DNA from: Planomicrobium stackebrandtii
GTDB lineage: Bacteria; Bacillota; Bacilli; Bacillales_A; Planococcaceae
DNA length: 64,000 nucleotides
Assembly: GCF_030814955.1 (NCBI RefSeq)
Contig: NZ_JAUSWB010000003.1
Coordinates: 1-64,000, forward strand
Direction of reading: 5' to 3'
Part shown: in pieces, positions 8,342-16,827 of the stretch
How positions within the stretch are numbered: position 1 is the first letter of the stretch
Layout: every line of letters starts with the position of its first letter
Notes under the pieces: model-generated
Seen by the model: the letters and a program-made list of their open reading frames with translations, nothing else
Database searches by the model: none
Told to the model about the DNA's origin: nothing
Translations under genes and position numbers: made by a program

Positions 8342-8795
8342 GGTTTTTGCTGGAGGAGCATGCTTGATTGTGCTCCTTTTTTTCCTGCTATGGCAGATTC
8401 CGGTCGTGCAATTCGATTTTGGGGAAGAGCGCTATTATTTGAAGGAAGAAGGCTTTGCTCTGGAATGGATCCATTCAGTGGAAAAAGAGGAATGGCTGGA
8501 ATTTTATGAACGGGACGAGGACCAGTTGCTGCTGACAGAAACAAAATTCAAAACATATGGTGCAGGTGTTCCTTCTGACGGGGAGATCATTTCCTCAGAA
8601 GACGGCTTTGTCCATATGAAAATCGGCCGTTCTTTTAATGAAATGAATTTGACCGTTTCTGAAAATGCGCAAACAACGATCAAGACGCCCGACAAGGAAA
8701 TTCCTTTGTACGAATATACGGAGGACTACGAATCCGTGACGATCACAATTGAATTTGTTGATTTTTGGGATTATGTAAGGGGGAACAAACTATGA
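8331..8795 (+). CDS. DUF1850 membrane-anchored protein of TAXI-TRAP operon
   Basis: 154 residues with one N-terminal membrane segment (roughly residues 7-25) followed by an extracytoplasmic beta-rich domain carrying FALEWIHSVEKEEWLEFYE, the DUF1850 signature. DUF1850 genes are usually sandwiched between TAXI receptor and TRAP permease genes, exactly as here, overlapping the former by 11 bp and the latter by 4 bp (ATGA). Its role in transport is unknown; an accessory or small-subunit-like part is an inference. Confidence 0.85.
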   Translation: MNNKVFAGGACLIVLLFFLLWQIPVVQFDFGEERYYLKEEGFALEWIHSVEKEEWLEFYERDEDQLLLTETKFKTYGAGVPSDGEIISSEDGFVHMKIGRSFNEMNLTVSENAQTTIKTPDKEIPLYEYTEDYESVTITIEFVDFWDYVRGNKL

Positions 8796-10819
8796 CAAAA
8801 GACAACCGGGATTTGGATGTTGAAAGCGTCTCGGCCCATGAAGAAGACAAAAACCTCAGCCAGGAAGTGCTGGAGAAATACGATACAGATGCCAAAGTCC
8901 GCAAATTGAAAAACCGCAAATTAGTCTTTTTGATTGCGGCGATTGCCATCGCCTATTCTGTCTACCATCTATACGTAACGTTCAATCCGCTTCCTGCCCT
9001 TCAGGCGCGATCCATTCACGTGGCCGTTGGGATGGGACTTATTTTCCTGGTCTACCCGACATTCAAAAAGCAGGATCGTACAAAGATTCCTTTCTATGAC
9101 TGGATTTTGTTTATTTTCAGTTTAGGGACCGCAGGCTATTTAATGTACGAATACAATGACATCATGACGACGCGCGGCGGGATTCCGAACACATTGGATA
9201 TCGTGTTCGCCATTCTGACGGTTGTGCTGGTGCTTGAAGCGGCCCGGCGCGTAACCGGCATCATCCTGCCGATTCTGGCACTGGTGTTTTTGGCTTATCC
9301 GTTCATCAGCCATTTTATCTGGATGCCGAATATGCTGATGACGCGCCCATTTGACCTTGGCGATATTTTCGGCCAGCTGTATTTGAAGACGGAAGGTCTT
9401 TATTCGACGGCCATTTCCGCTTCTTTGCAGTTCATCTTCCTGTTCATCCTGTTCGGGGCGTTTCTGGCTAAGTCGGGAATGGGACAGTTGTTCAATGATC
9501 TGGCCATGGCCCTGGCAGGAAGCAAGCAGGGCGGCCCTGCCAAAGTGGCGGTCATTTCCAGTGGATTCATGGGAAGCATCAACGGTTCAGCGATTGCCAA
9601 TGTCGTGGGAACCGGTGCTTTCACGATTCCGTTAATGAAAAAAATCGGCTACAATAAAAACTTTGCCGGCGCCGTAGAAGCGAGTGCCTCCGTGGGCGGG
9701 CAGATCCTGCCGCCGATCATGGGGGCGAGCGCATTCATTATGGCGGAAACAACAGGAATCGCTTACGGGACGATTGCCCTTGCGGCTTTGTTGCCGGCAG
9801 TGTTGTATTTCCTGGGAGTAATCATGCAGGTGCATTTCCGTGCAGGCAAAGAAAACCTGAAAGGCATTCCGAAAGCGGATCTGCCAAGAACCAAAGAAGT
9901 ACTGAAAGAAAAAGGCCATTTGCTGCTGCCGATTGTGGGGCTCGTCTTCATGCTTTATACGGGCATGCCAATCGCCTATGCAGCATTTTATACCATCGTC
10001 CTGACCGTTGTCGTGGCAGGATTCAGAAAATCAACGCGGATGGGCTTTAAAGATGTGTTGGAAGCGATGGAAAATGGCGCACGCCAATCCTTGTCCGTCA
10101 TGATCGCCTGTGCGGTTGTCGGCATCATCATCGGCGTGGTCAGCCTGACAAGCTTTGGTACGGTCATGACTTCTGCAATTACAAGCTTCGGGGCAGGGTC
10201 GCTGTTCTGGACCCTGTTCCTGACGATGCTGGCATCGATTGTTCTGGGAATGGGCTTGCCGTCCATCCCGGCATATATCATCACTGCCACAATGACGGCG
10301 CCGGCACTTGCTGAATTTGGCATTCCGGTTCTGGTTGCCCATCTGTTTGTATTCTATTTCGGGATTTTTGCCAATATCACGCCGCCGGTCGCGCTTGCTG
10401 CATTTGCCGGAGCCGGGATATCCGGAGGCGATCCGATGAGGACGGGCTTGAATGCGCTGCGTCTGTCGATCGCAGGTTTCATAATTCCGTATTTGTTCGT
10501 CTATAATCCAGCGATGCTGATGATCGATACGACGGACATTGCAGTCAATGCCACCGAATTTGCCTTGCCGCCGATATTGGAAATTGTGACTATCACGATT
10601 ACTGCAATCATCGGTATCATCGGTTTGAGTGCTGCTGCAGAAGGCTATTTCCAGACCAAGCTTAATGTGTTGTTCCGCATTGTGCTTGGAGCGGGCGCTT
10701 TGATGCTGATCGTTCCGGAAACTTTGACGGATATTATCGGCCTGACAATTGTGCTCGGAATATTCGTCATCAATTTTATGAAGAACAAAAAAGAAAATAC
10801 GGCAGCCGCTGCCTCGTAG
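8792..10819 (+). CDS. TRAP transporter permease, fused 4TM/12TM (DctQM) subunits
   Basis: 675 residues. A hydrophilic N-terminus is followed by about four helices corresponding to the small DctQ subunit and then the DctM domain. Signatures include SGFMGSINGSAIANVVGTGAFTIP, EASASVGGQILPPIMGASAFIMAE and GMGLPSIPAYIITATMTAPAL. TAXI-type TRAP systems use such fused permeases and are sodium-driven secondary transporters. The start overlaps the DUF1850 stop (ATGA), showing translational coupling. A terminator follows, so the downstream peptidase has its own transcription or read-through. Confidence 0.94.
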   Translation: MTKDNRDLDVESVSAHEEDKNLSQEVLEKYDTDAKVRKLKNRKLVFLIAAIAIAYSVYHLYVTFNPLPALQARSIHVAVGMGLIFLVYPTFKKQDRTKIPFYDWILFIFSLGTAGYLMYEYNDIMTTRGGIPNTLDIVFAILTVVLVLEAARRVTGIILPILALVFLAYPFISHFIWMPNMLMTRPFDLGDIFGQLYLKTEGLYSTAISASLQFIFLFILFGAFLAKSGMGQLFNDLAMALAGSKQGGPAKVAVISSGFMGSINGSAIANVVGTGAFTIPLMKKIGYNKNFAGAVEASASVGGQILPPIMGASAFIMAETTGIAYGTIALAALLPAVLYFLGVIMQVHFRAGKENLKGIPKADLPRTKEVLKEKGHLLLPIVGLVFMLYTGMPIAYAAFYTIVLTVVVAGFRKSTRMGFKDVLEAMENGARQSLSVMIACAVVGIIIGVVSLTSFGTVMTSAITSFGAGSLFWTLFLTMLASIVLGMGLPSIPAYIITATMTAPALAEFGIPVLVAHLFVFYFGIFANITPPVALAAFAGAGISGGDPMRTGLNALRLSIAGFIIPYLFVYNPAMLMIDTTDIAVNATEFALPPILEIVTITITAIIGIIGLSAAAEGYFQTKLNVLFRIVLGAGALMLIVPETLTDIIGLTIVLGIFVINFMKNKKENTAAAAS

Positions 10820-10831
10820 ACAACTCATAGC

Positions 10832-10868
10832 AGCCGGACAGCAGAACCTTTGCTGTTCGGCTTTTTTT
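10832..10868 (+). terminator. Intrinsic terminator of the TAXI-TRAP operon
   Basis: GCCGGACAGCA pairs with TGCTGTTCGGC (one mismatch) and is followed by TTTTTTT. Confidence 0.85.
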
Positions 10869-10904
10869 GATAGAATAAAGAAAAGTCAGGGGGGATCTGC
10901 GATT

Positions 10905-12038
10905 ATGAAAGAGTTTATTGGAGCAAATCAGCAGCCGATGCTGGAACTGATTGAAAACCTGGTCAATATCGACAGCGGTTCCTATTTGAAAAGCGGCATC
11001 GATAAAGTAGGCGAAATTCTTGCTGAGGAATACAAGATGATCGGATTTGAAACCGAAGTACACGAACAAGAAGTATTTGGCAACAACCTGGTCATTCGCC
11101 ACCCGGAAGCGGAAGCGCCAGAAATTATGCTGATTGCGCATCTTGATACCGTATTCCCAGAAGGAACGGCGGAAAAACGTCCATTCCATGTGGCAGATGA
11201 CTTGGCCCATGGACCGGGTGTTATTGACATGAAGGCAAGCCACGCTACAGCTTTATTTGCTATTAAAGCTTTAATGGACAGCGGCAGCAGTGCTTATAAA
11301 AACGTCGTGCTGGTTTTGAATACAGATGAAGAGATTGGGTCCATCTCGTCGCGAAGCCTCATTGAAAAAGTTGCAGCCGACAAAAAATACGCCCTTGTGC
11401 TGGAGCCGGCACAAAACGGCCAGCTTGTCAGTGAACGCAAAGGCGGCGGCAAGTATTTCCTAAAAGCTTATGGCAAGTCGGCGCATGCCGGCATTGAACC
11501 GGAAAATGGTGCCAGTGCCATTGAAGAGCTGGCCCGGAAAATCCTCAAGCTGCACGCTTTGAGTGAGCCTGAGGGAGGCATTACCGTCAACGTCGGCTTG
11601 ATCAAAGGCGGCACGTCAGTCAATACGATTGCGCCATTTGCGGAAGCCGGAATTGATCTGCGGATTGAAACGCCAGAAGACGGCGAACGCTTGGACCGCG
11701 CCATCAAGGAAATCTGCAGCTATACGGAAACACCGGGGACGACTGTGGAATTGACTGGCCATATCACCCGTCCGGCGTGGGTATTGACGGATGCTGCACG
11801 GACATTAATCGATGTGATTGCTGAAGAAGGTATGAAACTCGGCATCACGCTGTCGCATGAAAAGAGCGGCGGCGGATCGGATGCCAACTTGACGGCCCAT
11901 ATCGGCATTCCGTCGATTGACGGAATGGGGCCAGTCGGCGGCAACGCCCATCAGGAAACCGAGTACCTGGTGGTTTCCTCGCTGACCGAGCGGACTTTGC
12001 TGCTGGCGAATGTGATCGAACGGCTCAGTGGAAAATGA
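10905..12038 (+). CDS. M20-family metallopeptidase (carboxypeptidase G2/ArgE-like)
   Basis: 377-residue cytoplasmic zinc hydrolase with no signal peptide. Metal-site motifs are LIAHLDTVFPEG, GPGVIDMKA, NTDEEIGS (catalytic Glu pair) and a late GGNAHQETEY. A dimerisation insert begins near the ERKGGGKYFLKAYGKSAHAG segment. The family cleaves C-terminal glutamate or acyl-amino acid amides. It lies just after a TRAP importer for an anionic solute, so it might process an imported acylated amino acid or peptide, but that link rests only on position. It precedes murR without an obvious terminator, so read-through into murR is possible. Confidence 0.9.
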   Translation: MKEFIGANQQPMLELIENLVNIDSGSYLKSGIDKVGEILAEEYKMIGFETEVHEQEVFGNNLVIRHPEAEAPEIMLIAHLDTVFPEGTAEKRPFHVADDLAHGPGVIDMKASHATALFAIKALMDSGSSAYKNVVLVLNTDEEIGSISSRSLIEKVAADKKYALVLEPAQNGQLVSERKGGGKYFLKAYGKSAHAGIEPENGASAIEELARKILKLHALSEPEGGITVNVGLIKGGTSVNTIAPFAEAGIDLRIETPEDGERLDRAIKEICSYTETPGTTVELTGHITRPAWVLTDAARTLIDVIAEEGMKLGITLSHEKSGGGSDANLTAHIGIPSIDGMGPVGGNAHQETEYLVVSSLTERTLLLANVIERLSGK

Positions 12039-12182
12039 TGGTTATCAAATTCAAATTAATATAGCTCAATTTATACTGGACTTTCGTGTATGCTAGAGAA
12101 GTTGAACGGAACATTGGACCATTATGGGCTTCTAAGCATTTTATCACCCAACATCAGAAAAAGAATTACAGGAGGTTCAAAG

Positions 12183-13031
12183 ATGACTTCTTTGATGCAG
12201 AAAATAAAAGAAGTGCTGCCGCAGCTATCGGAGGCAGAGAGGCGGATCGGTGAGTATGTTTATGGAAATCCCGAAGCGATCCCGCACATGACCACAAAAG
12301 AACTGTCGAAGAAATCAGGTGTCAGTGAAGCGACCATCATCCGCTTCTGCAAATCGATCGGCATTGGCAGCTTTAAATCTTTCAAGCTTGCACTCATGAA
12401 AGATTTGACCTTAACGGATACCAACCTCACTGATTTTTCGGTGTTGAATCAAAAAGACTCTCCATATGATCTTTTTCATAAAGTTATCCATGTCAATAAA
12501 TCCGCGATTGAGTCGTGTGCGGACTCGATGGATCGGAAAGAACTGGCGAAAGCGGTTGAAGCGATTCAGCATGCCGGGAAGATTGTCTTTTTCGGTGTTG
12601 GCGGTTCCTCCACTGCTGCAGTCGATGCCCAGTATAAATTCACAAAACTTGGCTATCATTCGATCACCTCACTCGATTTCCATTATATGCTGTCGGTGAT
12701 TCCGCATTTAACGGAAAACGATGTTTTTGTAGCGATCAGCACTTCCGGAAAAACCAAGGATGTTCTGGAGCTTACCCGTTTTGCGCAGAAAAAAGGGGCG
12801 AAAGTTATCGCCATTACCAATATCAACAAGTCACCGCTGTATAAAGAAGCGGAAATCCGTCTGTGCACGCCGAATGTCGAGCAGGATTTCCGCATTGGCA
12901 GCATCTCCTCCCGAATGACGCAATTGACCGTCATCGATACTTTGTATATGAGTATTTTCCATCATGTCGGTGAAAAGGTTTTGCAGCAATATTATGACAC
13001 CAGAAGCGAAATGGAAAGCTTAAGAAGATGA
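12183..13031 (+). CDS. murR: MurR-like RpiR-family regulator of MurNAc utilisation
   Basis: 282 residues: an N-terminal RpiR helix-turn-helix (about residues 1-77, with MTTKELSKKSGVSEATIIRFCKSIG-type core) and a C-terminal SIS sugar-phosphate-binding domain (FFGVGGSSTAAVDAQYKF, ISTSGKTKDV). The ATG after AGGAGGTTCAAAG is chosen; an upstream ATG would add residues outside the fold. By position before murQ, murP and mupG it should sense MurNAc-6-phosphate and control the cluster. Its own terminator separates it from murQ. AT-rich palindromes upstream of murQ and the amiE-like gene are candidate operators. The regulator family is certain, the ligand is inferred from context. Confidence 0.88.
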   Translation: MTSLMQKIKEVLPQLSEAERRIGEYVYGNPEAIPHMTTKELSKKSGVSEATIIRFCKSIGIGSFKSFKLALMKDLTLTDTNLTDFSVLNQKDSPYDLFHKVIHVNKSAIESCADSMDRKELAKAVEAIQHAGKIVFFGVGGSSTAAVDAQYKFTKLGYHSITSLDFHYMLSVIPHLTENDVFVAISTSGKTKDVLELTRFAQKKGAKVIAITNINKSPLYKEAEIRLCTPNVEQDFRIGSISSRMTQLTVIDTLYMSIFHHVGEKVLQQYYDTRSEMESLRR

Positions 13032-13032
13032 G

Positions 13033-13057
13033 GAGCCAATGGTTTGGCTCTTTTTTT
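13033..13057 (+). terminator. Intrinsic terminator of murR
   Basis: GAGCCAA and TTGGCTC close a short hairpin followed by TTTTTTT, directly after the murR stop. Confidence 0.85.
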
Positions 13058-13068
13058 ATGTGGTATAG

Positions 13069-13083
13069 TGAAATTTAAATTCA
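13069..13083. promoter_or_regulatory. Candidate MurR operator upstream of murQ
   Basis: TGAAATTTAAATTCA is a near-perfect palindrome with AATTTAAATT at its centre. The element TGAAATTTAA recurs in the amiE promoter region at 16623 and inverted at 16662. It lies about 20 bp upstream of the murQ -35 element. Confidence 0.5.
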
Positions 13084-13101
13084 TAATTTAGATAATTTAT
13101 A

Positions 13102-13129
13102 TTGACATTGAATTTCTTATGGATAAAAT
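13102..13129 (+). promoter_or_regulatory. Promoter of murQ-murP
   Basis: A perfect -35 TTGACA, 16-base spacer and TAAAAT. It lies 35 bp upstream of the murQ ATG. Confidence 0.65.
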
Positions 13130-13163
13130 GAAGACAAGAAATAAATGTAAAAGGGGTGACCTG

Positions 13164-14048
13164 ATGCTGGAGAATTTATCCACAGAAAAGCGCAACACCA
13201 ACACCATGAAGATGGATGAAATGTCTGTGCTGGAAATATTGCAGACGATGAACCGTGAAGACACTCTTGTTCCAAAAGCAATCGAAAATGAGCTGGAAAC
13301 CATTGAACATGCGGTACAAAAATCGATTGGCTCTTTCCAGGCAGGCGGCAGACTGATTTATATCGGAGCCGGAACCAGCGGCCGTTTAGGGATTCTCGAT
13401 GCAGTTGAATGTGTACCCACTTTTGGCGTCTCGCCTGAACAGGTAGTCGGCATTATTGCCGGGGGTGCAGAAGCGATCAAGACGGCGATTGAAGGCGTAG
13501 AGGATAAGGCGCAGTTTGGAATGGATGATTTGAAAGCGGTTTCTTTAACGGCGGCTGATACCGTTATCGGCATCGCAGCTAGCGGCCGAACACCTTACGT
13601 CATTGGGGCGCTTCAATACGCCAAGCAGATCGGTGCAGAAACCGTTGCGATTTCCTGCAATAAAGGGGCGGAAATCAGCGACTATGCCGATACAGCGATT
13701 GAAATCGAAACAGGAGCTGAAGTATTGACCGGTTCGACCCGTCTGAAAGCGGGAACTGCCCAAAAGCTCGTGCTGAATATGATTTCGACAGCTGCGATGA
13801 TCGGCATCGGCAAAGTGTACGGCAATTTGATGGTGGATGTACAGGCTACCAATGAAAAATTGGTGGAGCGTTCCAAACGGATTATCATGGATGCTGCTCA
13901 AGTTGATTACGAAACAGCGCAGCGCTACTACGAAAGAGCGGACGGCCATGTAAAAACGGCAATTGTCATGAGTCTGCTGGATTGCACGAAAGAACAAGCC
14001 ATCATCAAACTGGAAACAGCCGGAGGCTTTGTTCGAAAAGCTTTATAA
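13164..14048 (+). CDS. murQ: N-acetylmuramic acid 6-phosphate etherase MurQ
   Basis: 294-residue SIS-domain lyase that cleaves the D-lactyl ether of MurNAc-6-P, giving GlcNAc-6-P and D-lactate. Family hallmarks are IYIGAGTSGRLGILDAVECV, the catalytic region with GGAEAIKTAIEGVED, and AASGRTPYVIGAL. The ATG with AAAAGGGGTGACCTG is chosen; an in-frame ATG 15 codons earlier lacks an RBS. It is followed 24 bp later by the MurNAc PTS transporter. Product GlcNAc-6-P would be deacetylated by NagA, encoded 10 kb downstream in the same region. Confidence 0.95.
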   Translation: MLENLSTEKRNTNTMKMDEMSVLEILQTMNREDTLVPKAIENELETIEHAVQKSIGSFQAGGRLIYIGAGTSGRLGILDAVECVPTFGVSPEQVVGIIAGGAEAIKTAIEGVEDKAQFGMDDLKAVSLTAADTVIGIAASGRTPYVIGALQYAKQIGAETVAISCNKGAEISDYADTAIEIETGAEVLTGSTRLKAGTAQKLVLNMISTAAMIGIGKVYGNLMVDVQATNEKLVERSKRIIMDAAQVDYETAQRYYERADGHVKTAIVMSLLDCTKEQAIIKLETAGGFVRKAL

Positions 14049-14072
14049 CACTTGGGGGAGCGGAGGGGTAGC

Positions 14073-15452
14073 ATGAAAAAAGAACAGCAAATGGCGCATG
14101 ACATTCTCGCAAAAATCGGGGGAAAAGAGAATGTCAATCAAGTAGCGCATTGTATGACACGATTGCGTTTGTCGATTAAAGATGACAGCAAAGTGGATCT
14201 TAATGAACTAAAGCGTGTGGATGGCGTGATGGGCGTTATCGAGGACGATACACTTCAGATTGTCGTAGGTCCAGGAACAGTCAATAAAGTTGCTGCTGAA
14301 ATGAGCAGTGAAACCGGATTGGCCATCGGTGAAATGGCGGACGTCGATGAAAACGATATGGACTTCACGGAAAAAGCCGCTTTGAAAAAAGCCAAGCTGA
14401 AAGAAAAGAACAAGACGCCATTCAAGCTTTTCCTGCGCCGTGTCGGTAATATTTTCATCCCGCTGATTCCAGGTCTGGTCGCTTCAGGTATCATCAATGG
14501 AGCAGCCAACTTTGCAAAAAATGCCGGAGTGGATGAGACCATAACATGGATGCAAATCCTATTGCTGCTGGGAAGTACAGTATTTGCCTATTTGGCTATT
14601 CTGGTCGGCTGGAACACAGCGAAGGAGTTTGGCGGAACACCGGTACTTGGTGCGATTGCAGGAGGAATCCTGTTCAACCCGATGCTGGCCGATATCGTCA
14701 TTTACGGAGAGCCGCTGGTTGTCGGCAGAGGCGGATTATTCGGGGTGATATTCGCAGCCTGGATGATGACTTTTGTTGAAAAGAATGTCCGCAAAGTGAT
14801 GCACAGCTCGGTCGATATTCTCTTTACACCGCTCATCACGCTATTGGTTGTCGGATTCTTCTCGCTTTACGCGGTGGTGCCGGTCGCAGGCCTCTTGTCG
14901 GATGCGATCATGACTGTTTTGACATCTGTACTTGATGTCGGCGGTGTATTGGCAGGCGGCGTACTGGCTGGTTTCTTCCTTCCGCTTGTTATGCTCGGCC
15001 TGCATCACGGCTTGACGCCTATCCACTTGGAACTGATGAACACGGTTGGCGCTACAGCCTTATTGCCAATTTTGGCGATGGCTGGAGCGGGACAGGTTGG
15101 TGCCACAATTGCCGTATATGTGAAAACAAGAAATCAGCGTCTGAAAAACATCATCAAAGGAGCGCTGCCTGTCGGTTTTCTTGGCATCGGTGAACCGCTT
15201 CTTTACGGTGTAACCTTGCCGCTTGGCCGGCCGTTCATCACGGCTTGCATGGGTGCTGCCTTTGGCGGAGCATTCCAGGCAGTGATGCATACGGCAGCGC
15301 TTGGAATCGGAGTATCAGGGATCTCATTGATTCCACTGATTGCAGAAAGCAAATACGTCTGGTACTTTGTCGGCTTGGTCGTATCCTATATTTTCGGATT
15401 CATCTTCACTTACCTATTCGGATTCAAAGAAGAGATGGCAGAAGGAATTTGA
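14073..15452 (+). CDS. murP: PTS MurNAc transporter EIIBC (MurP)
   Basis: 459 residues: an N-terminal EIIB domain of the glucose superfamily with phosphorylatable Cys27 in HCMTRLRL, a Lys-rich linker, then an EIIC membrane domain (about residues 110-455) with FIPLIPGLVASGIINGAAN, GEPLLYGVTLPLGRP and several helices. It imports MurNAc, or MurNAc-GlcNAc disaccharide, and phosphorylates it at C6. No EIIA domain is present, so it must borrow one; the EIIA domain fused to NagP in this window is an obvious donor. It lies between murQ and mupG, consistent with the S. aureus and Bacillus MurNAc loci. Confidence 0.92.
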   Translation: MKKEQQMAHDILAKIGGKENVNQVAHCMTRLRLSIKDDSKVDLNELKRVDGVMGVIEDDTLQIVVGPGTVNKVAAEMSSETGLAIGEMADVDENDMDFTEKAALKKAKLKEKNKTPFKLFLRRVGNIFIPLIPGLVASGIINGAANFAKNAGVDETITWMQILLLLGSTVFAYLAILVGWNTAKEFGGTPVLGAIAGGILFNPMLADIVIYGEPLVVGRGGLFGVIFAAWMMTFVEKNVRKVMHSSVDILFTPLITLLVVGFFSLYAVVPVAGLLSDAIMTVLTSVLDVGGVLAGGVLAGFFLPLVMLGLHHGLTPIHLELMNTVGATALLPILAMAGAGQVGATIAVYVKTRNQRLKNIIKGALPVGFLGIGEPLLYGVTLPLGRPFITACMGAAFGGAFQAVMHTAALGIGVSGISLIPLIAESKYVWYFVGLVVSYIFGFIFTYLFGFKEEMAEGI

Positions 15453-15457
15453 GGGAG

Positions 15458-15482
15458 AGGGAGAGAAATCTCCCTTTTTTCT
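15458..15482 (+). terminator. Short terminator or attenuator between murP and mupG
   Basis: GGGAGA, loop, TCTCCC and a T-tract directly after the murP stop. mupG follows 45 bp later without a clear promoter, so partial read-through is likely. Confidence 0.65.
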
Positions 15483-15526
15483 TTTGAATTAAAGTGACGA
15501 GGTTCACTGGAAAAGGAGCTGGCAGG

Positions 15527-16579
15527 ATGCGTGGGATTTCGGTTTATTTAGGAGACGATTCGTTTCAGGGCTTGGCGCCTTATATTGAAAAGGTCAGCAA
15601 GCTCGGGTTTACCTCCATTTTCACATCGCTGCATATTCCCGAGGACGACCCCCTCCTCTATAAAGAACGGCTGCAGCAATTAGGGCGTTGGGCAATACAG
15701 TTTGATATGGAACTGATGGCGGACATCGCGCCGCGATCATTGGCTCACCTTGGATTTGGCTGGGACAATGCAGAAGGCTTGCTGGAATGGGGTGTGACGG
15801 GGTTGCGGATCGATTATGGTGTCGACGATAACGTAATTGCCGAGCTGTCCCATAAGATGAAAATCGCTTTGAACGCCAGTACGTTAACGAAAGACGGGTT
15901 GGCTGCTTTGATTCGAGCAGGCTTGCAGCGGGACGCTGTCGAGATGTGGCATAATTTCTATCCGCGGCCGGAAACCGGATTGGATCCTGTGGAGTTTGTG
16001 AAAACCAATCTGTGGCTGAAAAGTGAAGGGCTGACGGTGATGGCTTTTATTCCAGGAGACGGCGTTCTTCGCGGTCCGCTGCATAGCGGTCTGCCCACGC
16101 TCGAAGAACACCGGAATGTCAGCCCGTTTAATGCGTATTTGCACTTGAAGGCAGATGGGGCAGTGGATAAAATTCTGGTCGGTGACATTACACTCAGCGA
16201 CGAGAGCCTGAACAAATTTGCTGTGTTCCACCAAGGAACAATCCCGCTGCGTGCGGAGCCACTGGTGGAGATCGGGACGCTGGATGTTCAAACCAACCGC
16301 TGGGATGCTGCGCGGGACTGCATCCGTTCCATGGAGTCGCGCCAATATGGATTGATCGGCACCCACTTGCTGGAGCCAAACAACACCATTGCCCGGAATA
16401 AAGGCAGCATCACTGTAGACAATGAACGCTATGGCCGCTACCGGGGCGAGCTGCAAATCACCAAACGTGATTTGCCCGAAGATGACAAAGTGAACGTCAT
16501 CGGAAAGATTATTGAGAAAGATCTGGCTTTGCTGATGTATATTAAAGGCGGTGTGAAATTTAAAATCGACTGGATTTGA
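15527..16579 (+). CDS. mupG: 6-phospho-N-acetylmuramidase MupG (DUF871)
   Basis: 350 residues of the DUF871 family: RGISVYLGDDSF, FTSIFTSLHIPEDDP and an N-terminal TIM barrel (to about residue 240), with a C-terminal beta domain ending in LMYIKGGVKFKIDW. S. aureus MupG hydrolyses MurNAc-6-P-GlcNAc inside the cell after MurP import, releasing MurNAc-6-P and GlcNAc. The ATG after AAAAGGAGCTGGCAGG is chosen. Its presence next to murP suggests disaccharide import, even though secreted exo-enzymes for monosaccharide release are encoded next door. It ends in a strong terminator. Confidence 0.88.
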   Translation: MRGISVYLGDDSFQGLAPYIEKVSKLGFTSIFTSLHIPEDDPLLYKERLQQLGRWAIQFDMELMADIAPRSLAHLGFGWDNAEGLLEWGVTGLRIDYGVDDNVIAELSHKMKIALNASTLTKDGLAALIRAGLQRDAVEMWHNFYPRPETGLDPVEFVKTNLWLKSEGLTVMAFIPGDGVLRGPLHSGLPTLEEHRNVSPFNAYLHLKADGAVDKILVGDITLSDESLNKFAVFHQGTIPLRAEPLVEIGTLDVQTNRWDAARDCIRSMESRQYGLIGTHLLEPNNTIARNKGSITVDNERYGRYRGELQITKRDLPEDDKVNVIGKIIEKDLALLMYIKGGVKFKIDWI

Positions 16580-16586
16580 ATAACGG

Positions 16587-16620
16587 GATGGACAGCTTTT
16601 CATGAGCTGTTCATTTTTTT
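16587..16620 (+). terminator. Intrinsic terminator of mupG
   Basis: ATGgACAGCT pairs with AGCTGTtCAT around a TTTCATG loop and is followed by TTTTTTT. Confidence 0.85.
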
Positions 16621-16672
16621 GGTGAAATTTAATTTCTTATATACTATTACTTTTTGATTAGTTAAATTTCAC
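16619..16672 (+). promoter_or_regulatory. amiE-nagZ-namZ promoter with paired candidate MurR sites
   Basis: A -35 TTGGTG, 17-base spacer and -10 TACTAT (16642-16647) can be read. The perfect odd palindrome GAAATT-T-AATTTC (16624-16636) lies inside the spacer. A second half-site pair GTTAAATTTCAC lies at 16661-16672, about 36 bp centre to centre. Sharing of TGAAATTTAA with the murQ upstream region suggests one repressor, probably MurR. Confidence 0.5.
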
Positions 16673-16827
16673 AAGAGTAAGTAATTGGGAATAGAGTTAA
16701 AAATAAAATATTCGGAATATATTGTAAATACACCTATATTGATGGATAGGAAGTCACCAAGGCTTTCTGTACCCTTAAAGAATAAAGGACTATGCATCTT
16801 AAACACACTTTATTCTGGAGGGATTAT

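Noticed and set aside
10031-10828. Long minus-strand frame opposite the TRAP permease (265 codons)
   Set aside because: Composition is low-complexity and Arg/Asp/His-rich, as expected for the complement of a hydrophobic gene. The plus-strand permease is unambiguous.
15884-16603. Minus-strand frame of 239 codons opposite mupG
   Set aside because: It is a shadow of the DUF871 gene, with no RBS or recognised domain.
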